Below the pieces are notes generated by a model that had not been told where the DNA came from, did no database searches, and saw only the letters and a list, made by a program, of their open reading frames with translations. This document shows, one piece after another, positions 19,250-29,697 of a stretch of 64,000 bases of DNA. Position 1 is the stretch's first letter, and each line of letters opens with the position of its first letter. The stretch is from an uncultured Aggregatibacter sp. (GTDB lineage: Bacteria > Pseudomonadota > Gammaproteobacteria > Enterobacterales > Pasteurellaceae). The position numbers and the translations under genes were made by a program. The DNA lies in assembly GCF_901873365.1 (NCBI RefSeq), contig NZ_CABFLM010000115.1:3838-67837 (forward strand). Reading direction: 5' to 3'.

Positions 19250-21874
19250 ATGAAAACAACAGCACAAATTCGACAAGCATATCTGGATTTCTTTCATAGT
19301 AAAGGGCATCAGGTTGTAGAAAGCAGTTCTCTCGTTCCGGATAATGATCCGACATTATTATTTACCAACGCCGGGATGAACCAATTTAAAAATGTTTTTT
19401 TAGGATTAGAAAAACGCCCTTATACCCGAGCAACCACTGCACAACGTTGTGTACGTGCCGGGGGAAAACATAACGATTTAGAAAATGTGGGCTATACCGC
19501 AAGACACCATACTTTCTTTGAAATGTTAGGGAACTTCAGTTTCGGTGATTATTTTAAGCATGATGCGATTCATTACGGTTGGGAGTTTTTGACTTCTCCA
19601 CAGTGGCTGGGGTTACCAAAAGAAAAATTATGGGTAACCGTGTACGAAACCGATGATGAAGCCTATAACATTTGGCATCGGGAAATCGGTATTCCGGCAG
19701 AACGTATTATTCGTATCGGTGATAACAAAGGTGCGCCTTATGCTTCGGATAACTTCTGGCAAATGGGTGATACCGGTCCTTGTGGTCCTTGTACGGAGAT
19801 TTTCTACGATCATGGCGATCATATTTGGGGTGGACCTCCTGGCTCTCCTGAAGAGGATGGTGACCGTTATATTGAAATTTGGAACATCGTGTTCATGCAA
19901 TTTAACCGCCATGCTGACGGCACAATGGAGAAATTGCCAAAACCATCCGTGGATACCGGTATGGGCTTGGAGCGAATTAGTGCGGTATTGCAACACGTCA
20001 ACTCCAACTATGATATTGATATTTTTAAAACCTTAATTGCCAAAGTGGCAGAGTTAACCGGTGTGAAAGATTTAACCAATAAATCATTACGTGTTATTGC
20101 TGACCACATCCGTTCTTGCGCTTATTTAATTGCTGATGGTGTCGTGCCTTCTAACGAAGGTCGTGGTTATGTGCTTCGCCGTATTATTCGTCGCGCCGTA
20201 CGTCATGGGCATTTACTCGGTGCAACAGAAGCATTCTTCTATAAACTCGTCCCAACACTGATTGATGTGATGGCAGAAGCCGGTAAAGAAGTGAAAAAAC
20301 ATCAAGCGACAGTGGAAAAATTCTTGCGCTTAGAAGAAGAACAATTTGCTCGCACATTAGAACGTGGTTTGACTTTGTTGGATGACGCGTTGGCCAATGT
20401 AAAAGAGAATATCCTGTCCGGTGAAGTGGCGTTCAAGTTATATGATACCTATGGTTTCCCACTGGATTTAACCGCAGATGTTTGCCGTGAGCGTGGCATT
20501 GCGATTGATGAAGAGGGCTTTGAGCGTGAAATGGAATTGCAACGAGTTCGCGCACAATCGGCAAGCCAATTTGGCATGGACTATAACAGCGTTATCCGTG
20601 TTGATGGGACAACCCGTTTTGAAGGATATACCGAGTCAGAAACACTGGCAAAAGTGACCGCACTTTTCCATGAGGGAAATCCGGTGGAATCGATTTCAGC
20701 AGGTCAAAGCGCAGTAGTTATTTTAGATAATACGCCGTTCTATGCAGAATCCGGCGGCCAAATTGGTGATATCGGTCGTTTAGAAGGCAATGGTTTTTGT
20801 TTTGACGTAAAAGACACGCAAAAATATGGTCAAGTGTTTGGCCACATTGGTGAACTCACACAAGGGAGTTTATCTGTTGGGCAGTCTGTAAATGCAGTTG
20901 TTGACGATGTTCGCCGTCAACGTATTTCGTTAAATCACTCCGCAACACACTTGTTGCATGCTGCATTACGTCAAGTATTAGGTGAACATGTCGCGCAAAA
21001 AGGTTCACTTGTTTCCGATACGTTGTTACGTTTTGACTTTGCTCAACATGAAGCCATCAGCAAAGCACAATTAGCTGAGGTTGAACGTATTGTGAACCAG
21101 CAAGTGAGAGCAAATAATCCAATCCAAACCGACATTATGGAGTTGGAAGCCGCAAAAGCAAAAGGTGCGATGGCGTTATTCGGCGAGAAGTATTCCGAAC
21201 AAGTTCGTGTCTTAACGATGGGTGATTTCTCTATTGAGTTGTGTGGTGGTATTCATGCAAAACGCACGGGAGATATCGGATTATTTAAAATCGTAACAGA
21301 AACCGCTGTAGCAGCAGGTATTCGTCGAATTGAAGCGATTACCGGCGAGACTGCGATTGAATGGTTGCAACATCAACAAACTTTATTGAATCAAAGCGCC
21401 GAATTACTGAAATCCGATGTGAATTCTATTGTGGATAAGATTTCTCTGTTGCAAGATAAATGTAAGAAAGTTGAGAAAGAGTTACACACGTTAAAAGAGA
21501 AAGCTGCACTTCAAGCCGGTAATGAGTTGGCGCAAAGTGCGGTCGAAATTAATGGTGTTTCTGTGATTGTGCAACAGCTTGATGGTATCGAAGCGAAGTC
21601 TTTACGCGCAATGGTTGATAGTCTGAAAAATCAATTAGGCTCTGCCGTCGTGGTGTTTGCTTCCGCGTTGGATGAAAAAGTTAACTTAATTGTTGGCGTA
21701 ACGCAGGATCTAACAGCCAAAGTGAAAGCCGGTGAGCTCGTGAATTTAATGGCTCAACAAGTCGGTGGTAAAGGCGGTGGTCGACCTGATATGGCGATGG
21801 CCGGTGGTACTGAACCGCAAAATATCAACAAAGCATTATCTGTTTGCTCTGATTGGTTAAAAGCAAATTTATAA
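19250..21874 (+). CDS. alaS: Alanine--tRNA ligase
   Basis: AlaRS charges tRNA-Ala and edits mischarged Ser and Gly. The 874 residues show the class II catalytic core ([20 protein letters not shown]; motif 2 [19 protein letters not shown]), the tRNA-recognition domain ([19 protein letters not shown]), the editing domain with zinc-site residues ([11 protein letters not shown] and [15 protein letters not shown]), a coiled coil around 715-745 and the C-Ala DHHA1 domain ([15 protein letters not shown]). Length is normal. The ATG has a modest AAGG upstream. Confidence 0.97.
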   Translation: MKTTAQIRQAYLDFFHSKGHQVVESSSLVPDNDPTLLFTNAGMNQFKNVFLGLEKRPYTRATTAQRCVRAGGKHNDLENVGYTARHHTFFEMLGNFSFGDYFKHDAIHYGWEFLTSPQWLGLPKEKLWVTVYETDDEAYNIWHREIGIPAERIIRIGDNKGAPYASDNFWQMGDTGPCGPCTEIFYDHGDHIWGGPPGSPEEDGDRYIEIWNIVFMQFNRHADGTMEKLPKPSVDTGMGLERISAVLQHVNSNYDIDIFKTLIAKVAELTGVKDLTNKSLRVIADHIRSCAYLIADGVVPSNEGRGYVLRRIIRRAVRHGHLLGATEAFFYKLVPTLIDVMAEAGKEVKKHQATVEKFLRLEEEQFARTLERGLTLLDDALANVKENILSGEVAFKLYDTYGFPLDLTADVCRERGIAIDEEGFEREMELQRVRAQSASQFGMDYNSVIRVDGTTRFEGYTESETLAKVTALFHEGNPVESISAGQSAVVILDNTPFYAESGGQIGDIGRLEGNGFCFDVKDTQKYGQVFGHIGELTQGSLSVGQSVNAVVDDVRRQRISLNHSATHLLHAALRQVLGEHVAQKGSLVSDTLLRFDFAQHEAISKAQLAEVERIVNQQVRANNPIQTDIMELEAAKAKGAMALFGEKYSEQVRVLTMGDFSIELCGGIHAKRTGDIGLFKIVTETAVAAGIRRIEAITGETAIEWLQHQQTLLNQSAELLKSDVNSIVDKISLLQDKCKKVEKELHTLKEKAALQAGNELAQSAVEINGVSVIVQQLDGIEAKSLRAMVDSLKNQLGSAVVVFASALDEKVNLIVGVTQDLTAKVKAGELVNLMAQQVGGKGGGRPDMAMAGGTEPQNINKALSVCSDWLKANL

Positions 21875-22013
21875 TCTTTGTTTCCTGTTAATTAATTGTC
21901 GGCACTTATGATTTCATGAGTGCCAAAGTACAAAGTATTGTTTAATGTTTGATAGGGATGTTGGAAGCAAAATAGGGAAGTTGGAAATAAACTATAAAAG
22001 GTGAGGAGTTTAT

Positions 22014-22199
22014 ATGCTGATCTTAACCCGTAAAGTTGGCGAGAGCTTGCTCATCGGCGATGATGTTTCTATCACGATTCTTAATATACGAGGCAACCAA
22101 GTAAAAATTGGCGTGCAAGCCCCGAAGGATGTTTCTGTTCATAGAGAAGAAATTTACCAGCGTATTCATCAAACTAAGGATGAAAACAAAGTATCGTAA
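22014..22199 (+). CDS. csrA: Carbon storage regulator CsrA
   Basis: A 61-residue RNA-binding dimer that controls translation and stability of mRNAs by binding GGA loops. [40 protein letters not shown] is the full CsrA core; R44-equivalent and the VHREEI RNA-binding segment are intact. It has a strong site GGTGAGGAG before the ATG. It follows alaS, as in enteric bacteria and H. influenzae. Confidence 0.97.
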   Translation: MLILTRKVGESLLIGDDVSITILNIRGNQVKIGVQAPKDVSVHREEIYQRIHQTKDENKVS

Positions 22200-22279
22200 T
22201 TTTTATTTTATGGGTAGTTGAAGTCAGTCGGTGATAAGTCAATTGACTTGCCAAGAGCTTGCGGCGTCTATGTTTGTTC

Positions 22280-22600
22280 AAGTGAACTTCATAGGATATT
22301 GTTTATCGTATAGGTCGTGTATGTGGGTGGTTTTTTAGGCTCAAAATTATTGTCGTTGCCGGTGATGTTCGTTTAACGAGCGAAGAACTAAAAAATACGG
22401 TGACAAATGGATTATTGAATTCCGGTGTTAATGTAATTGATTTTGGTGAAACGGGGACAGAGGAAGTCTATTTTGCTACATCATTTTGAAAAAACAATGG
22501 CGGTATTAAACTGACTATAAAACAACAATCCGACTGAGTATATCGGACTTAAATGCGTGAAGCGTCATGCGTTAATCGTAGTTTAGAAGTATTACTTTCA
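22280..22600 (+). pseudogene. Remnant of a phosphomannomutase (ManB/CpsG-type) gene
   Basis: One frame of 22301-22489 reads DIVYRIGR..., then VVAGDVRLTSEEL, then GVNVIDFGETGTEEVYFAT, before a TGA. Shifting by one base continues HFEKNNGGIKLT, and further on come in-frame stops and MREAS. These blocks match, in order, the N-terminal region of CpsG/ManB phosphomannomutases (DIAYRIGRAYG, GGDVRLTSE, GMSGTEEIYFAT, HxxxxGGIEVTASHNP, VREG), which normally continue for about 450 residues. The substrate loop TASHNP has become TIKQQS. At least two frameshifts, several stops and loss of the last three quarters make it non-functional. It sits between csrA and galU, which I recall as adjacent in H. influenzae. 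Confidence 0.85.
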
Positions 22601-22671
22601 TAAGGTAAATTAACCTCAACTTGCAAACGAAAGATACGCTTTATTTCACCAGTAGAAATTCATAAAAAACT

Positions 22672-22707
22672 TACCGCACTTTTTTGAAGTGGAAAGGTGC
22701 GGTCTTT
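22672..22707 (+). terminator. Uptake-signal pair upstream of galU
   Basis: TTACCGCACTTTTTTGAAGT is followed by AGGTGCGGTCTTTTT; ACCGCACTTT and AGGTGCGGT pair with one mismatch and a T-run follows. It would end read-through from the broken gene before galU starts. Confidence 0.65.
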
Positions 22708-22727
22708 TTATATTAAGGAAAATAAAT

Positions 22728-23618
22728 ATGAAAGCAATTATTCCTGTGGCCGGCTTAGGCACACGTATGTTGCCTGCAACAAAGGCAATTCCAAAGGAAA
22801 TGTTAACGCTGGTGGATAAACCACTTATTCAGTATGTTGTTAATGAATGTGTTGCTGCAGGTATTAAAGAAATTGTATTGGTTACCCACTCTTCTAAAAA
22901 TGCTATAGAAAACCATTTTGATACCTCTTTCGAGTTGGAAACCATGTTAGAAAAACGGGTAAAACGCCAGCTCTTAGAAGAAGTTCGTTCTATTGTACCA
23001 AAAGATGTCACCATTATGCATGTTCGCCAAGGGAATGCAAAAGGCTTGGGGCATGCGGTATTATGTGGTCGTCCGTTAGTCGGTGATGAGTCTTTTGCGG
23101 TGATCTTACCGGATGTGTTATTGGCGGAATTTTCAGCGAATCAGAAAAAAGAAAATTTAGCAGTTATGTTAAAACGCTTCAATCAAACGAAAGCTAGCCA
23201 AATTATGGTCAGCCCTGTTGCACCGGAAGCCGTAAGTAGCTACGGTATTGCCGACTGCGGTGGCGTTGAAATTCCGCCGGGTGAAAGTGCGAAAATTAAT
23301 AGCATTGTGGAAAAACCGAGTGTTGATGATGCGCCATCTAACTTAGCGGTCGTGGGGCGTTATGTGTTCTCCGCTGCCATTTGGGATTTATTGGAAAGAA
23401 CACCGATTGGTGTTGGTGATGAAATTCAGTTAACTGATGCGATTGATATGTTAATTGAAAAAGAAACGGTGGAAGCGTTCCATATGACCGGTATTTCCTA
23501 TGATTGTGGCGATAAAATTGGGTATATGAAAGCATTCGTAGAATATGGCTTACATCACAATAAACTGGGTAATGAGTTTAAATCTTACTTAAAAGCATTG
23601 ACTTCATCATTTCAATAA
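22728..23618 (+). CDS. galU: UTP--glucose-1-phosphate uridylyltransferase
   Basis: GalU makes UDP-glucose for lipooligosaccharide and galactose metabolism. The 296-residue form begins [20 protein letters not shown], the nucleotide-binding loop, followed by [21 protein letters not shown] and [17 protein letters not shown] take the ATG at 22728 because AAGGAAAATAA precedes it and the family always starts at this point; upstream in-frame codons have no support. An uptake-signal inverted pair (near 22672-22702) lies just before and may terminate upstream transcripts. Confidence 0.96.
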   Translation: MKAIIPVAGLGTRMLPATKAIPKEMLTLVDKPLIQYVVNECVAAGIKEIVLVTHSSKNAIENHFDTSFELETMLEKRVKRQLLEEVRSIVPKDVTIMHVRQGNAKGLGHAVLCGRPLVGDESFAVILPDVLLAEFSANQKKENLAVMLKRFNQTKASQIMVSPVAPEAVSSYGIADCGGVEIPPGESAKINSIVEKPSVDDAPSNLAVVGRYVFSAAIWDLLERTPIGVGDEIQLTDAIDMLIEKETVEAFHMTGISYDCGDKIGYMKAFVEYGLHHNKLGNEFKSYLKALTSSFQ

Positions 23619-23685
23619 GCCGTATTGTTTCGTCTAAATTGATTTATCCTGAAGATACTTAACCCAATCCGATGCCCGTTGTCAA

Positions 23686-25113
23686 TTAAGCGTCAGATTG
23701 GGTTTTGTTATTTGTCGTAGCAGAATTTACTTCGCCGAGCCAAAGAGGAATACTTAAGGTGACGGTCAGTCCACCTAACCGACTTCGATTTGCCCGAACA
23801 CGTCCATGATGACTTTTAATGGTATGTGCAACAATGGATAACCCTAAACCGGTTCCGCCGGTGGTTCGTGTTCTTGCTTCATCTACTCGATAAAAGGGTT
23901 TGAAAATTTTCTCGTATTCTTCTGCGGGTAATCCGGCGCCATCATCTTCTGTGAGAATCACTAATTCGTGGTTTTCAATATAGAAATGAATCACAATCTT
24001 AGAAGAAGTGTACTTTAAGGCATTTCTAATCACATTTTCGACCGCACTTTGAAGGAGTTCGAGATTGCCGTTGATGCGATAATTCTCCGGATGGAAAATA
24101 TAGAGATTGCTAAGAAATAGAATTTTTTTCTGTTCGGCTTCAAACTCTGCATCTTCTAGTATGCCTTCCCATAAAGCAGCGATTTCAAAAATTTCTCTGC
24201 CTAAATGGCTATTGAGTTGTTGTCTTGATAATTGTAATAAGTCATTGATCATTTTATCTAAGCGTTGGGCTTCCGTATCAATACGCTGGATATTTTCATT
24301 TTCGCCTAATCGTCTTCTCAATAAAGCAGTTGCAAGCTGTAAGCGCGTTAATGGCGTTCGTAATTCATGTGAGATCGAGGAAAGTAATGTGCGCTGGTTA
24401 TTTAAAACGTCTTCCAATGATTGTGTCATTCGATTAAAACTTTGCCCAACTTGACGTAATTCCAGTAGCCCTTTCTTCTCTAAGTTTTTATCGATGGTTA
24501 AATATCCCATTGCAACAGCATTTGCGGCTTGTTGTAAATTGCGTATCGGTCCGCCAATACTTTGTGAAAGCCACCACAATAGAGGCGAGGAAATCAGAAT
24601 GACTAAAATAATCAGAAAAATAGGACGTTCGAAAACATAAGTGAGGATTTCTTTTTGTGCACTGATTCGATTAATAAAAAAGCATTGATACATTGCGTCT
24701 TGTTCGCTTAGTTTAATCGGAAAAGGGCCTACGATTTGGGAATTGCCATAAATCCGCTTTAACGGTTTTACTTGAACAGGGTTACTGAACATGAATTGTC
24801 TAATGGCTTTTTCTTCCTCCGGTAACATTCCTAGAAGTTGACCGCTATGAGAGACTAATATCGGGTGATCACTAAAAAATTCAGCCGGAAAGATAATATC
24901 GCCATTGAGTAATTTTGAAAATTGATCATGCTGAATGGCGGATTCAATTTTATTCTCATATCGATGAATTTCATTTTCTTTTAAATTGGAATAAACATGT
25001 GCATCAAAATAGGGAAGAAGAAAAATGAAAAGTAACAAGATAAATAAAGTCAGCCAGAAAAAGAGAAAGATCCGGATAGTCAGAGAATTAAATGTAAACT
25101 TTTGCTTTTGCAT
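23686..25113 (-). CDS. cpxA: Envelope-stress sensor histidine kinase CpxA
   Basis: A 475-residue inner-membrane kinase: TM1 about 13-35, a periplasmic sensor domain of ~125 residues, TM2 about 163-183, a HAMP linker, the dimerisation/phosphoacceptor helix with H249 (SSISHELRTPLTRLQLA), and the ATPase domain with N box NVIRNALKYT, G1 DDGAGLP and G2 GTGLGLSIVAH. Sequence and pairing with CpxR identify CpxA, which senses misfolded envelope proteins. cpxR lies 45 bases upstream, with a hairpin and T-run in the gap. No Shine-Dalgarno is evident before its ATG (TTTTAAAATT). degP, a classical Cpx target, is at 61.5 kb in this window. Confidence 0.92.
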   Translation of the reverse strand: MQKQKFTFNSLTIRIFLFFWLTLFILLLFIFLLPYFDAHVYSNLKENEIHRYENKIESAIQHDQFSKLLNGDIIFPAEFFSDHPILVSHSGQLLGMLPEEEKAIRQFMFSNPVQVKPLKRIYGNSQIVGPFPIKLSEQDAMYQCFFINRISAQKEILTYVFERPIFLIILVILISSPLLWWLSQSIGGPIRNLQQAANAVAMGYLTIDKNLEKKGLLELRQVGQSFNRMTQSLEDVLNNQRTLLSSISHELRTPLTRLQLATALLRRRLGENENIQRIDTEAQRLDKMINDLLQLSRQQLNSHLGREIFEIAALWEGILEDAEFEAEQKKILFLSNLYIFHPENYRINGNLELLQSAVENVIRNALKYTSSKIVIHFYIENHELVILTEDDGAGLPAEEYEKIFKPFYRVDEARTRTTGGTGLGLSIVAHTIKSHHGRVRANRSRLGGLTVTLSIPLWLGEVNSATTNNKTQSDA

Positions 25114-25125
25114 AATTTTAAAATG

Positions 25126-25149
25126 AAAAAAGGCTATATCAATATAGCC
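25126..25149 (-). terminator. Terminator-like hairpin between cpxR and cpxA
   Basis: On the minus strand GGCTATAT-TG-ATATAGCC (25132-25149) is followed by six T residues. It sits after the cpxR stop and ends 13 bases before the cpxA start, so it may reduce cpxA transcription relative to cpxR. Confidence 0.7.
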
Positions 25150-25158
25150 CTAGAGGAT

Positions 25159-25857
25159 TTATTGTTTTTCAGTGATTAATAAATACCCACGCCCCCTTAA
25201 GGTCTTCATCCATTGTAAGCCATCTGAACGGGGAGGTAATTTTTTGCGTAAATTAGACATATGCATGTCAATTGAGCGGTCAAATGAAGCCAGTTTTTTT
25301 CCAAGCACTTCAACGCTTAAGACTTCTTTAGGCACAATAATACCGGGATTTTTAATCAAGTGGAGCAGCAAGGCAAACTCGGTTCCGGTGAGCTCTAAAT
25401 CCTGATCACCGGCGAGCACTTGTTGTCTTCCCGGATATAACGTAATACCGGCAAATTCAATTTTCTCAACATCAGTCTGTGTCGCCATTTTATTGGCTTG
25501 ATCGACGCGTCTTAAGATCGCTTTAATTCGTGCGATCAACTCTCGATCATTAAAAGGCTTAGGAAGATAATCATCCGCACCAAGTTCTAGTCCTACTATG
25601 CGATCAATTTCATCGCCACGCGCGGTTAGCATAATCACCGGCGTCGAAAAGTTTTTTCTGATTTGTTGTAGGGTTTCGATGCCGTTTAGAACAGGCATCA
25701 TGACATCGAGTAATACTAAGTCGTAGGTTCTATCAAGTGCTGTTAGCGCCTCTCTACCGTTGCGTACGACATTAACTTCAAACCCTTCCAATTCTAATAA
25801 TTGCGATAAAAGATCCGTTAATTCTGCATCGTCATCAACAAGTAAAATTTTTGCCAT
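25159..25857 (-). CDS. cpxR: Response regulator CpxR
   Basis: An OmpR/PhoB-type regulator. The receiver domain has the acidic pocket DDD (8-10), phospho-acceptor D51 (LVLLDVMMP) and K100-region YLPKPF; the winged-helix DNA-binding domain runs from ~135 to the end (TGTEFALLLHLIKNPG, SFDRSIDMHMSNLRKKL, TLRGRGYLL). I start at MAKILLVDDD (ATG 25855-25857) because AGGGGATTGTT precedes it; an ATG six codons upstream is in frame but unsupported. bamE ends 31 bases upstream in the same direction, so bamE-cpxR may share a transcript. Confidence 0.93.
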   Translation of the reverse strand: MAKILLVDDDAELTDLLSQLLELEGFEVNVVRNGREALTALDRTYDLVLLDVMMPVLNGIETLQQIRKNFSTPVIMLTARGDEIDRIVGLELGADDYLPKPFNDRELIARIKAILRRVDQANKMATQTDVEKIEFAGITLYPGRQQVLAGDQDLELTGTEFALLLHLIKNPGIIVPKEVLSVEVLGKKLASFDRSIDMHMSNLRKKLPPRSDGLQWMKTLRGRGYLLITEKQ

Positions 25858-25888
25858 AACAATCCCCTGATTCATGGTTTATTGCGAA

Positions 25889-26305
25889 TTATTTTTTGCC
25901 GAATTGCCACCAACGTTTTTTCGGCGCTTCAGGCGCATTAATAATCGTGTTATTTGGGGCTGCTTGCTCTTCATTCGGTAATGGTTTATCTAAATCAAAG
26001 TGGCTCACGGTGCCTTTTTGATCGAAATTAACCACTAACGTATGTTGCTCCGGCGTTTCGTAGGCTTTTTGTTGTAAGAAAACATAGTACCAAGTATTGC
26101 TACTGTATGGATCAACCAACACCGGCGTGCCTAGTAAATATTGAACTTGTTGAGTTGTCATACCGGTTTTGAGTTGTGCTACGCTGGAGGCTTGTAAGTA
26201 ATTGCCTTGTGGCACATCAATACGATAGACCACTTTGTTGATTCTGGAACAAGCGGTCACGCTCAATGCAAAAATTAATGTGGTGACAATAAATTTGAAT
26301 TGCAT
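25889..26305 (-). CDS. bamE: Outer-membrane assembly lipoprotein BamE
   Basis: A 138-residue lipoprotein: signal peptide with lipobox VTAC and lipidated C19, followed by the SmpA/OmlA domain (VVYRIDVPQGNYLQASSV, LKTGMTTQQVQYLLGTP, NTWYYVFLQQ, HTLVVNFDQKG). BamE is a subunit of the BAM machine that inserts beta-barrel proteins into the outer membrane. The C-terminal ~30 residues (PNEEQAAPNN to KKRWWQFGKK) are a basic extension beyond the E. coli length. It lies between yejK and cpxR, a sensible place for an envelope-homeostasis gene. Confidence 0.94.
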   Translation of the reverse strand: MQFKFIVTTLIFALSVTACSRINKVVYRIDVPQGNYLQASSVAQLKTGMTTQQVQYLLGTPVLVDPYSSNTWYYVFLQQKAYETPEQHTLVVNFDQKGTVSHFDLDKPLPNEEQAAPNNTIINAPEAPKKRWWQFGKK

Positions 26306-26370
26306 TTTTGCCTTTTATCCTCTGTAAATAATGAAAAATGATGATACCGAAAGTTTAATTAATTGCCAAA

Positions 26371-27393
26371 TTAATTCTCTTCTTTTAGCCGGCGTTGTAA
26401 TTGATCCCGCAAGTTTGGCGGCAATCCTTTAATCGTCAACGTATCGGTAGTTTCATCCCAAAGAATGCGTTGATTTAGCAATTCCGCATCAAAACTGATG
26501 GTGATGCCTTTGCCAGAACCGGAAAATTTGGTTAACGATTTAAGTGCGGTGCGAATTGGTGGAATACTGTCTTCCAATCCATAGTTTTGTTCTTGTGCGA
26601 ATGCAACAAAAGGTTGCTGATTGAGTGTTGGTAACGTATCGGAAAGTTCCGTCAACGTAATTTCCTCACCGCTATTTATTTGATCTTTACAGTATTCAAA
26701 CACCTGCTTTTTCACGGCTTGGGTTTGTTCTGAATTGAGTTCGCCTTGTACGCAGTAATCACTCACCGCTTGTAATAAGCATTGGTTTTGTACTTGTGGA
26801 TTGAGCCCTTCTTCTGCGCCTAAGAAATCCATAAAAAAATCGGCGATCTTGCGTCCTACGCGCCCTTTAATAAAGGTGAGATAACGATTGGAATTGGCAT
26901 TGAGTTGTAAATCCGTCAAATTAATGCGAGCAGCAATGTCAAATTGGGTAATATCCAAATATTCCGTGCGTTGAATTTCCAGTTGATCGTTGACTAACAT
27001 ACTGACACGACTGTCCAACAGCGCAATAAATAAGTAATCGGTCGCCAAGAAATTATATTGGCATAACACTAACGTACCGCTGTCGGCAAAGTGATATTTC
27101 CCCAATTCGGCAAGCAATAAATGAGTTGCTTCATGGCTGAATGGCAGAAAATCCAGTTCATTTTCCAACAATCGGTTAAGGCATTGGGCAAACATCGAAG
27201 ATTCTTGAAACACGCCGTATGCTTTGGCTTTATTTTGATAACCCTGATGTAATTGCAACATCATTTGCTCTACTTCAGGGGTGATGGTTAATAATTGTTC
27301 ACGCAGAACACAGCTTAATGGTGGCAGATTGTCGCCTTCCGGTTCCGCCTTGATAATTTGATGAAGAATAATTTGTTTAACTGTAATGCTCAT
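26371..27393 (-). CDS. yejK: Nucleoid-associated protein YejK (NdpA)
   Basis: A 340-residue member of the NdpA/YejK family, a nucleoid-bound protein known to interact with topoisomerase IV in E. coli. Start [34 protein letters not shown] and the C-terminal [16 protein letters not shown] segment are characteristic. Length agrees with H. influenzae NdpA. It is divergent from yejL across 125 bases with an uptake signal. It runs toward bamE, 65 bases away. Confidence 0.93.
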   Translation of the reverse strand: MSITVKQIILHQIIKAEPEGDNLPPLSCVLREQLLTITPEVEQMMLQLHQGYQNKAKAYGVFQESSMFAQCLNRLLENELDFLPFSHEATHLLLAELGKYHFADSGTLVLCQYNFLATDYLFIALLDSRVSMLVNDQLEIQRTEYLDITQFDIAARINLTDLQLNANSNRYLTFIKGRVGRKIADFFMDFLGAEEGLNPQVQNQCLLQAVSDYCVQGELNSEQTQAVKKQVFEYCKDQINSGEEITLTELSDTLPTLNQQPFVAFAQEQNYGLEDSIPPIRTALKSLTKFSGSGKGITISFDAELLNQRILWDETTDTLTIKGLPPNLRDQLQRRLKEEN

Positions 27394-27518
27394 AAAATCA
27401 CCTTAAAAAACGCCTGCTATTATAACCGCACTTTTTAACAGAACTAACAAAATATGTTAGGATTAGCCCAATTATCGGTTAATATACGTAACGCTTTACA
27501 TTAATTGGCTAATCAAAC

Positions 27519-27740
27519 ATGGCAATTCAATCAAAATATCAAGATAAACAAATAGATGCAATTTTAAACGACATGATCGCAGTGCTTGAAAAACACCAAG
27601 CGCCATTGGATTTATCCTTAATTGTTTTAGGCAATATGACCACCAATTTGCTCACCGGCAGCTTGGGGAAACAACAGCAAAAGGTGCTGGCACAAGCCTT
27701 TTCTGAGGCACTACTCAATTCCATTAACACAGCGAAATAA
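27519..27740 (+). CDS. yejL: YejL family protein (UPF0352)
   Basis: A 73-residue, helix-rich cytoplasmic protein of the UPF0352/YejL family: YQDKQIDAILNDMIAVLEKH, LDLSLIVLGNMTTNLL. No function is established. It directly precedes pbgA with only a few bases between, the arrangement also found in E. coli (yejL-yejM), so the two are likely co-transcribed and translation of pbgA may be coupled. Confidence 0.92.
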   Translation: MAIQSKYQDKQIDAILNDMIAVLEKHQAPLDLSLIVLGNMTTNLLTGSLGKQQQKVLAQAFSEALLNSINTAK

Positions 27741-27746
27741 TTGGCA

Positions 27747-29486
27747 ATGTGGAAATTCAACAGCAGACAATATCGTGAAGAAACCTCACAAAAGATTTCG
27801 TGGGGGCACTGGTTTGCTTTTTTTAATATTCTTTGGGCGATTTTTATCGGTGCCCGCTATGCGTTTATTATTGACTGGCCGGATACGCTCTTTGGCAAAA
27901 TTTACTTTTTCATCAGCTTATTAGGGCATTTTAGTTTCATTGTATTCGCCTTTTATTTGTTGGTGATCTTCCCCCTCAGTTTTATCGTGAAAAACCACCG
28001 CACTTTTCGCGGACTCACAGTCATTCTTGCTACGATTGGTAACACGTTATTATTAGTTGATACAGAAGTTTTTGTGCGGTTTAACCTGCATTTGTCTTCC
28101 CTTGTTTGGAATTTGTTGGTGAACCCGGAAAACGGTGAATTGTCACGCAACTGGCAACTGTTCTTTACGCCGATGCCGTTGATTTTATTAGTGCAAATGT
28201 TGTTTTCCCGCTGGTCTTGGCAAAAGTTGCGTAGTTTGGAGCGACAAAAATGGTTAAGAGGTGTTGGTGTCTTTTTTGTTTGCACTTTCATTGCCACCCA
28301 TCTGATTTATGCGTGGGCGGACGCTTATTTATATCGTCCGATTACGATGCAGCGTTCCAATTTCCCGCTGTCTTATCCGATGACGGCGCGCTCTTTCTTG
28401 GAAAAACATGGCTTTATCAATAAGCAAGAATATTCCCAACGCTTAGAACAAGAAGGGCGTTTAGATGCATTAGCGATTAACTACCCGAGAAACCCATTGC
28501 TTTTTGAGGCACCGCAAGAAAAGACCAATGTGCTGCTGATTACGGTTTCCGGCTTACGTTATGATGCCGTTGATATGGAAACTATGCCGAATTTGGAGGC
28601 GTTTGCACAACATTCAACGCAATTTACCAACCATTACAGTAGCGGCAATAATAACAATGCCGGCTTAACCGGGTTATTTTACGGATTGAACGCGAGCTAT
28701 ACAGACAGCCTGCTCAGCAATAAAACCCCTTCCGTTTTGGTTGAACGTTTTGCACAACAACAATACGTACAAGGCTTATTTTCTGCGAATAAATTTGATA
28801 ATGCGGTTTTCCGTCGTGCGATTTATCCGAAAGCGAAATTAAGCGGTGATAATAGCAACCAAGCTGCGGTGCAGTCCTTTAAACGTTGGTTGGATTCCGC
28901 TAAAAAACAGGAAAAACCATTTTGGGGTTATTTGAGTTTAAATATTGAACCCAATTTGACGCAAGATAAGTATCAGCAACAGCTTGCTAAACTAGACGAA
29001 CTCTTCGGGCAACTCTTGCCGGAATTAGATTTGCCGAACACGATTGTGGTGATTACTGCAGAGCATGGGTATCGTTTCAACACATTGACAGAAAAAGAAG
29101 AAATCAATGATTTCTCTCGTGATGAAGTGCAGGTGCCAATGATTGTGCACTGGCAGAGTTTGCCGGCAACAAAAATCACCAAATTAACTGCCCATGTGGA
29201 TTTATTGCCGGCATTGATGAAACACGTTTTCAACGTGAAAAATCCGATCAGGGATTATGCGCAAGGGCGTGATTTATTCGATTTGAAACAGGCAACGGAT
29301 TGGGTCTTAGTCTCCAATTATCGTTGGAATGTGATTATTCAGCCGGACGGCACGCAATATCATATTGATACGCGCGGAAACTATCAAAAATATGACCGCA
29401 CTTATCAGAAGATTTCATCGGAGAGACCGCCATTAGGCTTGTTCTTGGAAGTGTTTAATCAAGATCGATCATTTTTAGAGAAATGA
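27747..29486 (+). CDS. pbgA: Inner-membrane LPS-signal protein PbgA/YejM (LapC)
   Basis: The protein (about 579 residues from this ATG) has five N-terminal membrane spans (~20-185), a linker with the conserved YRPITMQRSNFPLSYPMTAR segment, and a periplasmic sulfatase-like domain (LLITVSGLRYDAV, SSGNNNNAGLTGLFYG, TAEHG, VPMIVHW, TAHVDLLPALM). In E. coli YejM/PbgA senses LPS and protects LpxC from LapB-FtsH proteolysis. The sulfatase active-site nucleophile is absent in this family, in keeping with a non-enzymatic role. The start is uncertain: an in-frame TTG at 27741 touches the yejL stop, and neither start has a clear Shine-Dalgarno. Confidence 0.9.
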   Translation: MWKFNSRQYREETSQKISWGHWFAFFNILWAIFIGARYAFIIDWPDTLFGKIYFFISLLGHFSFIVFAFYLLVIFPLSFIVKNHRTFRGLTVILATIGNTLLLVDTEVFVRFNLHLSSLVWNLLVNPENGELSRNWQLFFTPMPLILLVQMLFSRWSWQKLRSLERQKWLRGVGVFFVCTFIATHLIYAWADAYLYRPITMQRSNFPLSYPMTARSFLEKHGFINKQEYSQRLEQEGRLDALAINYPRNPLLFEAPQEKTNVLLITVSGLRYDAVDMETMPNLEAFAQHSTQFTNHYSSGNNNNAGLTGLFYGLNASYTDSLLSNKTPSVLVERFAQQQYVQGLFSANKFDNAVFRRAIYPKAKLSGDNSNQAAVQSFKRWLDSAKKQEKPFWGYLSLNIEPNLTQDKYQQQLAKLDELFGQLLPELDLPNTIVVITAEHGYRFNTLTEKEEINDFSRDEVQVPMIVHWQSLPATKITKLTAHVDLLPALMKHVFNVKNPIRDYAQGRDLFDLKQATDWVLVSNYRWNVIIQPDGTQYHIDTRGNYQKYDRTYQKISSERPPLGLFLEVFNQDRSFLEK

Positions 29487-29670
29487 TTAAAAATGTGCCT
29501 AACTAATAGCCAGAATCAATTATATTTTTGTGCCGCCGGGTTTTATACTAGCGCGCAATTTCATTAGGACAAATACGATGTTATTAATTAAAAATCTGCG
29601 AATTTTTTATAACATTATCTGTTATTTCAATGCATTGTCATTGAACGCCTGCCTATTTTCAATTAATACG

Positions 29671-29697
29671 AAATCCTCTTTTATGAGGATTTTTTTC
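29671..29697 (+). terminator. Intrinsic terminator in the leader of the hydrolase gene
   Basis: AAATCCTC (29671-29678) pairs with GAGGATTT (29685-29692), then TTTTT. It is 185 bases after pbgA and 45 bases before the next start codon. It may end pbgA transcription or act as an attenuator, since a possible -10 (TATACT, 29544-29549) and a short reading frame starting at 29578 precede it. Confidence 0.75.
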
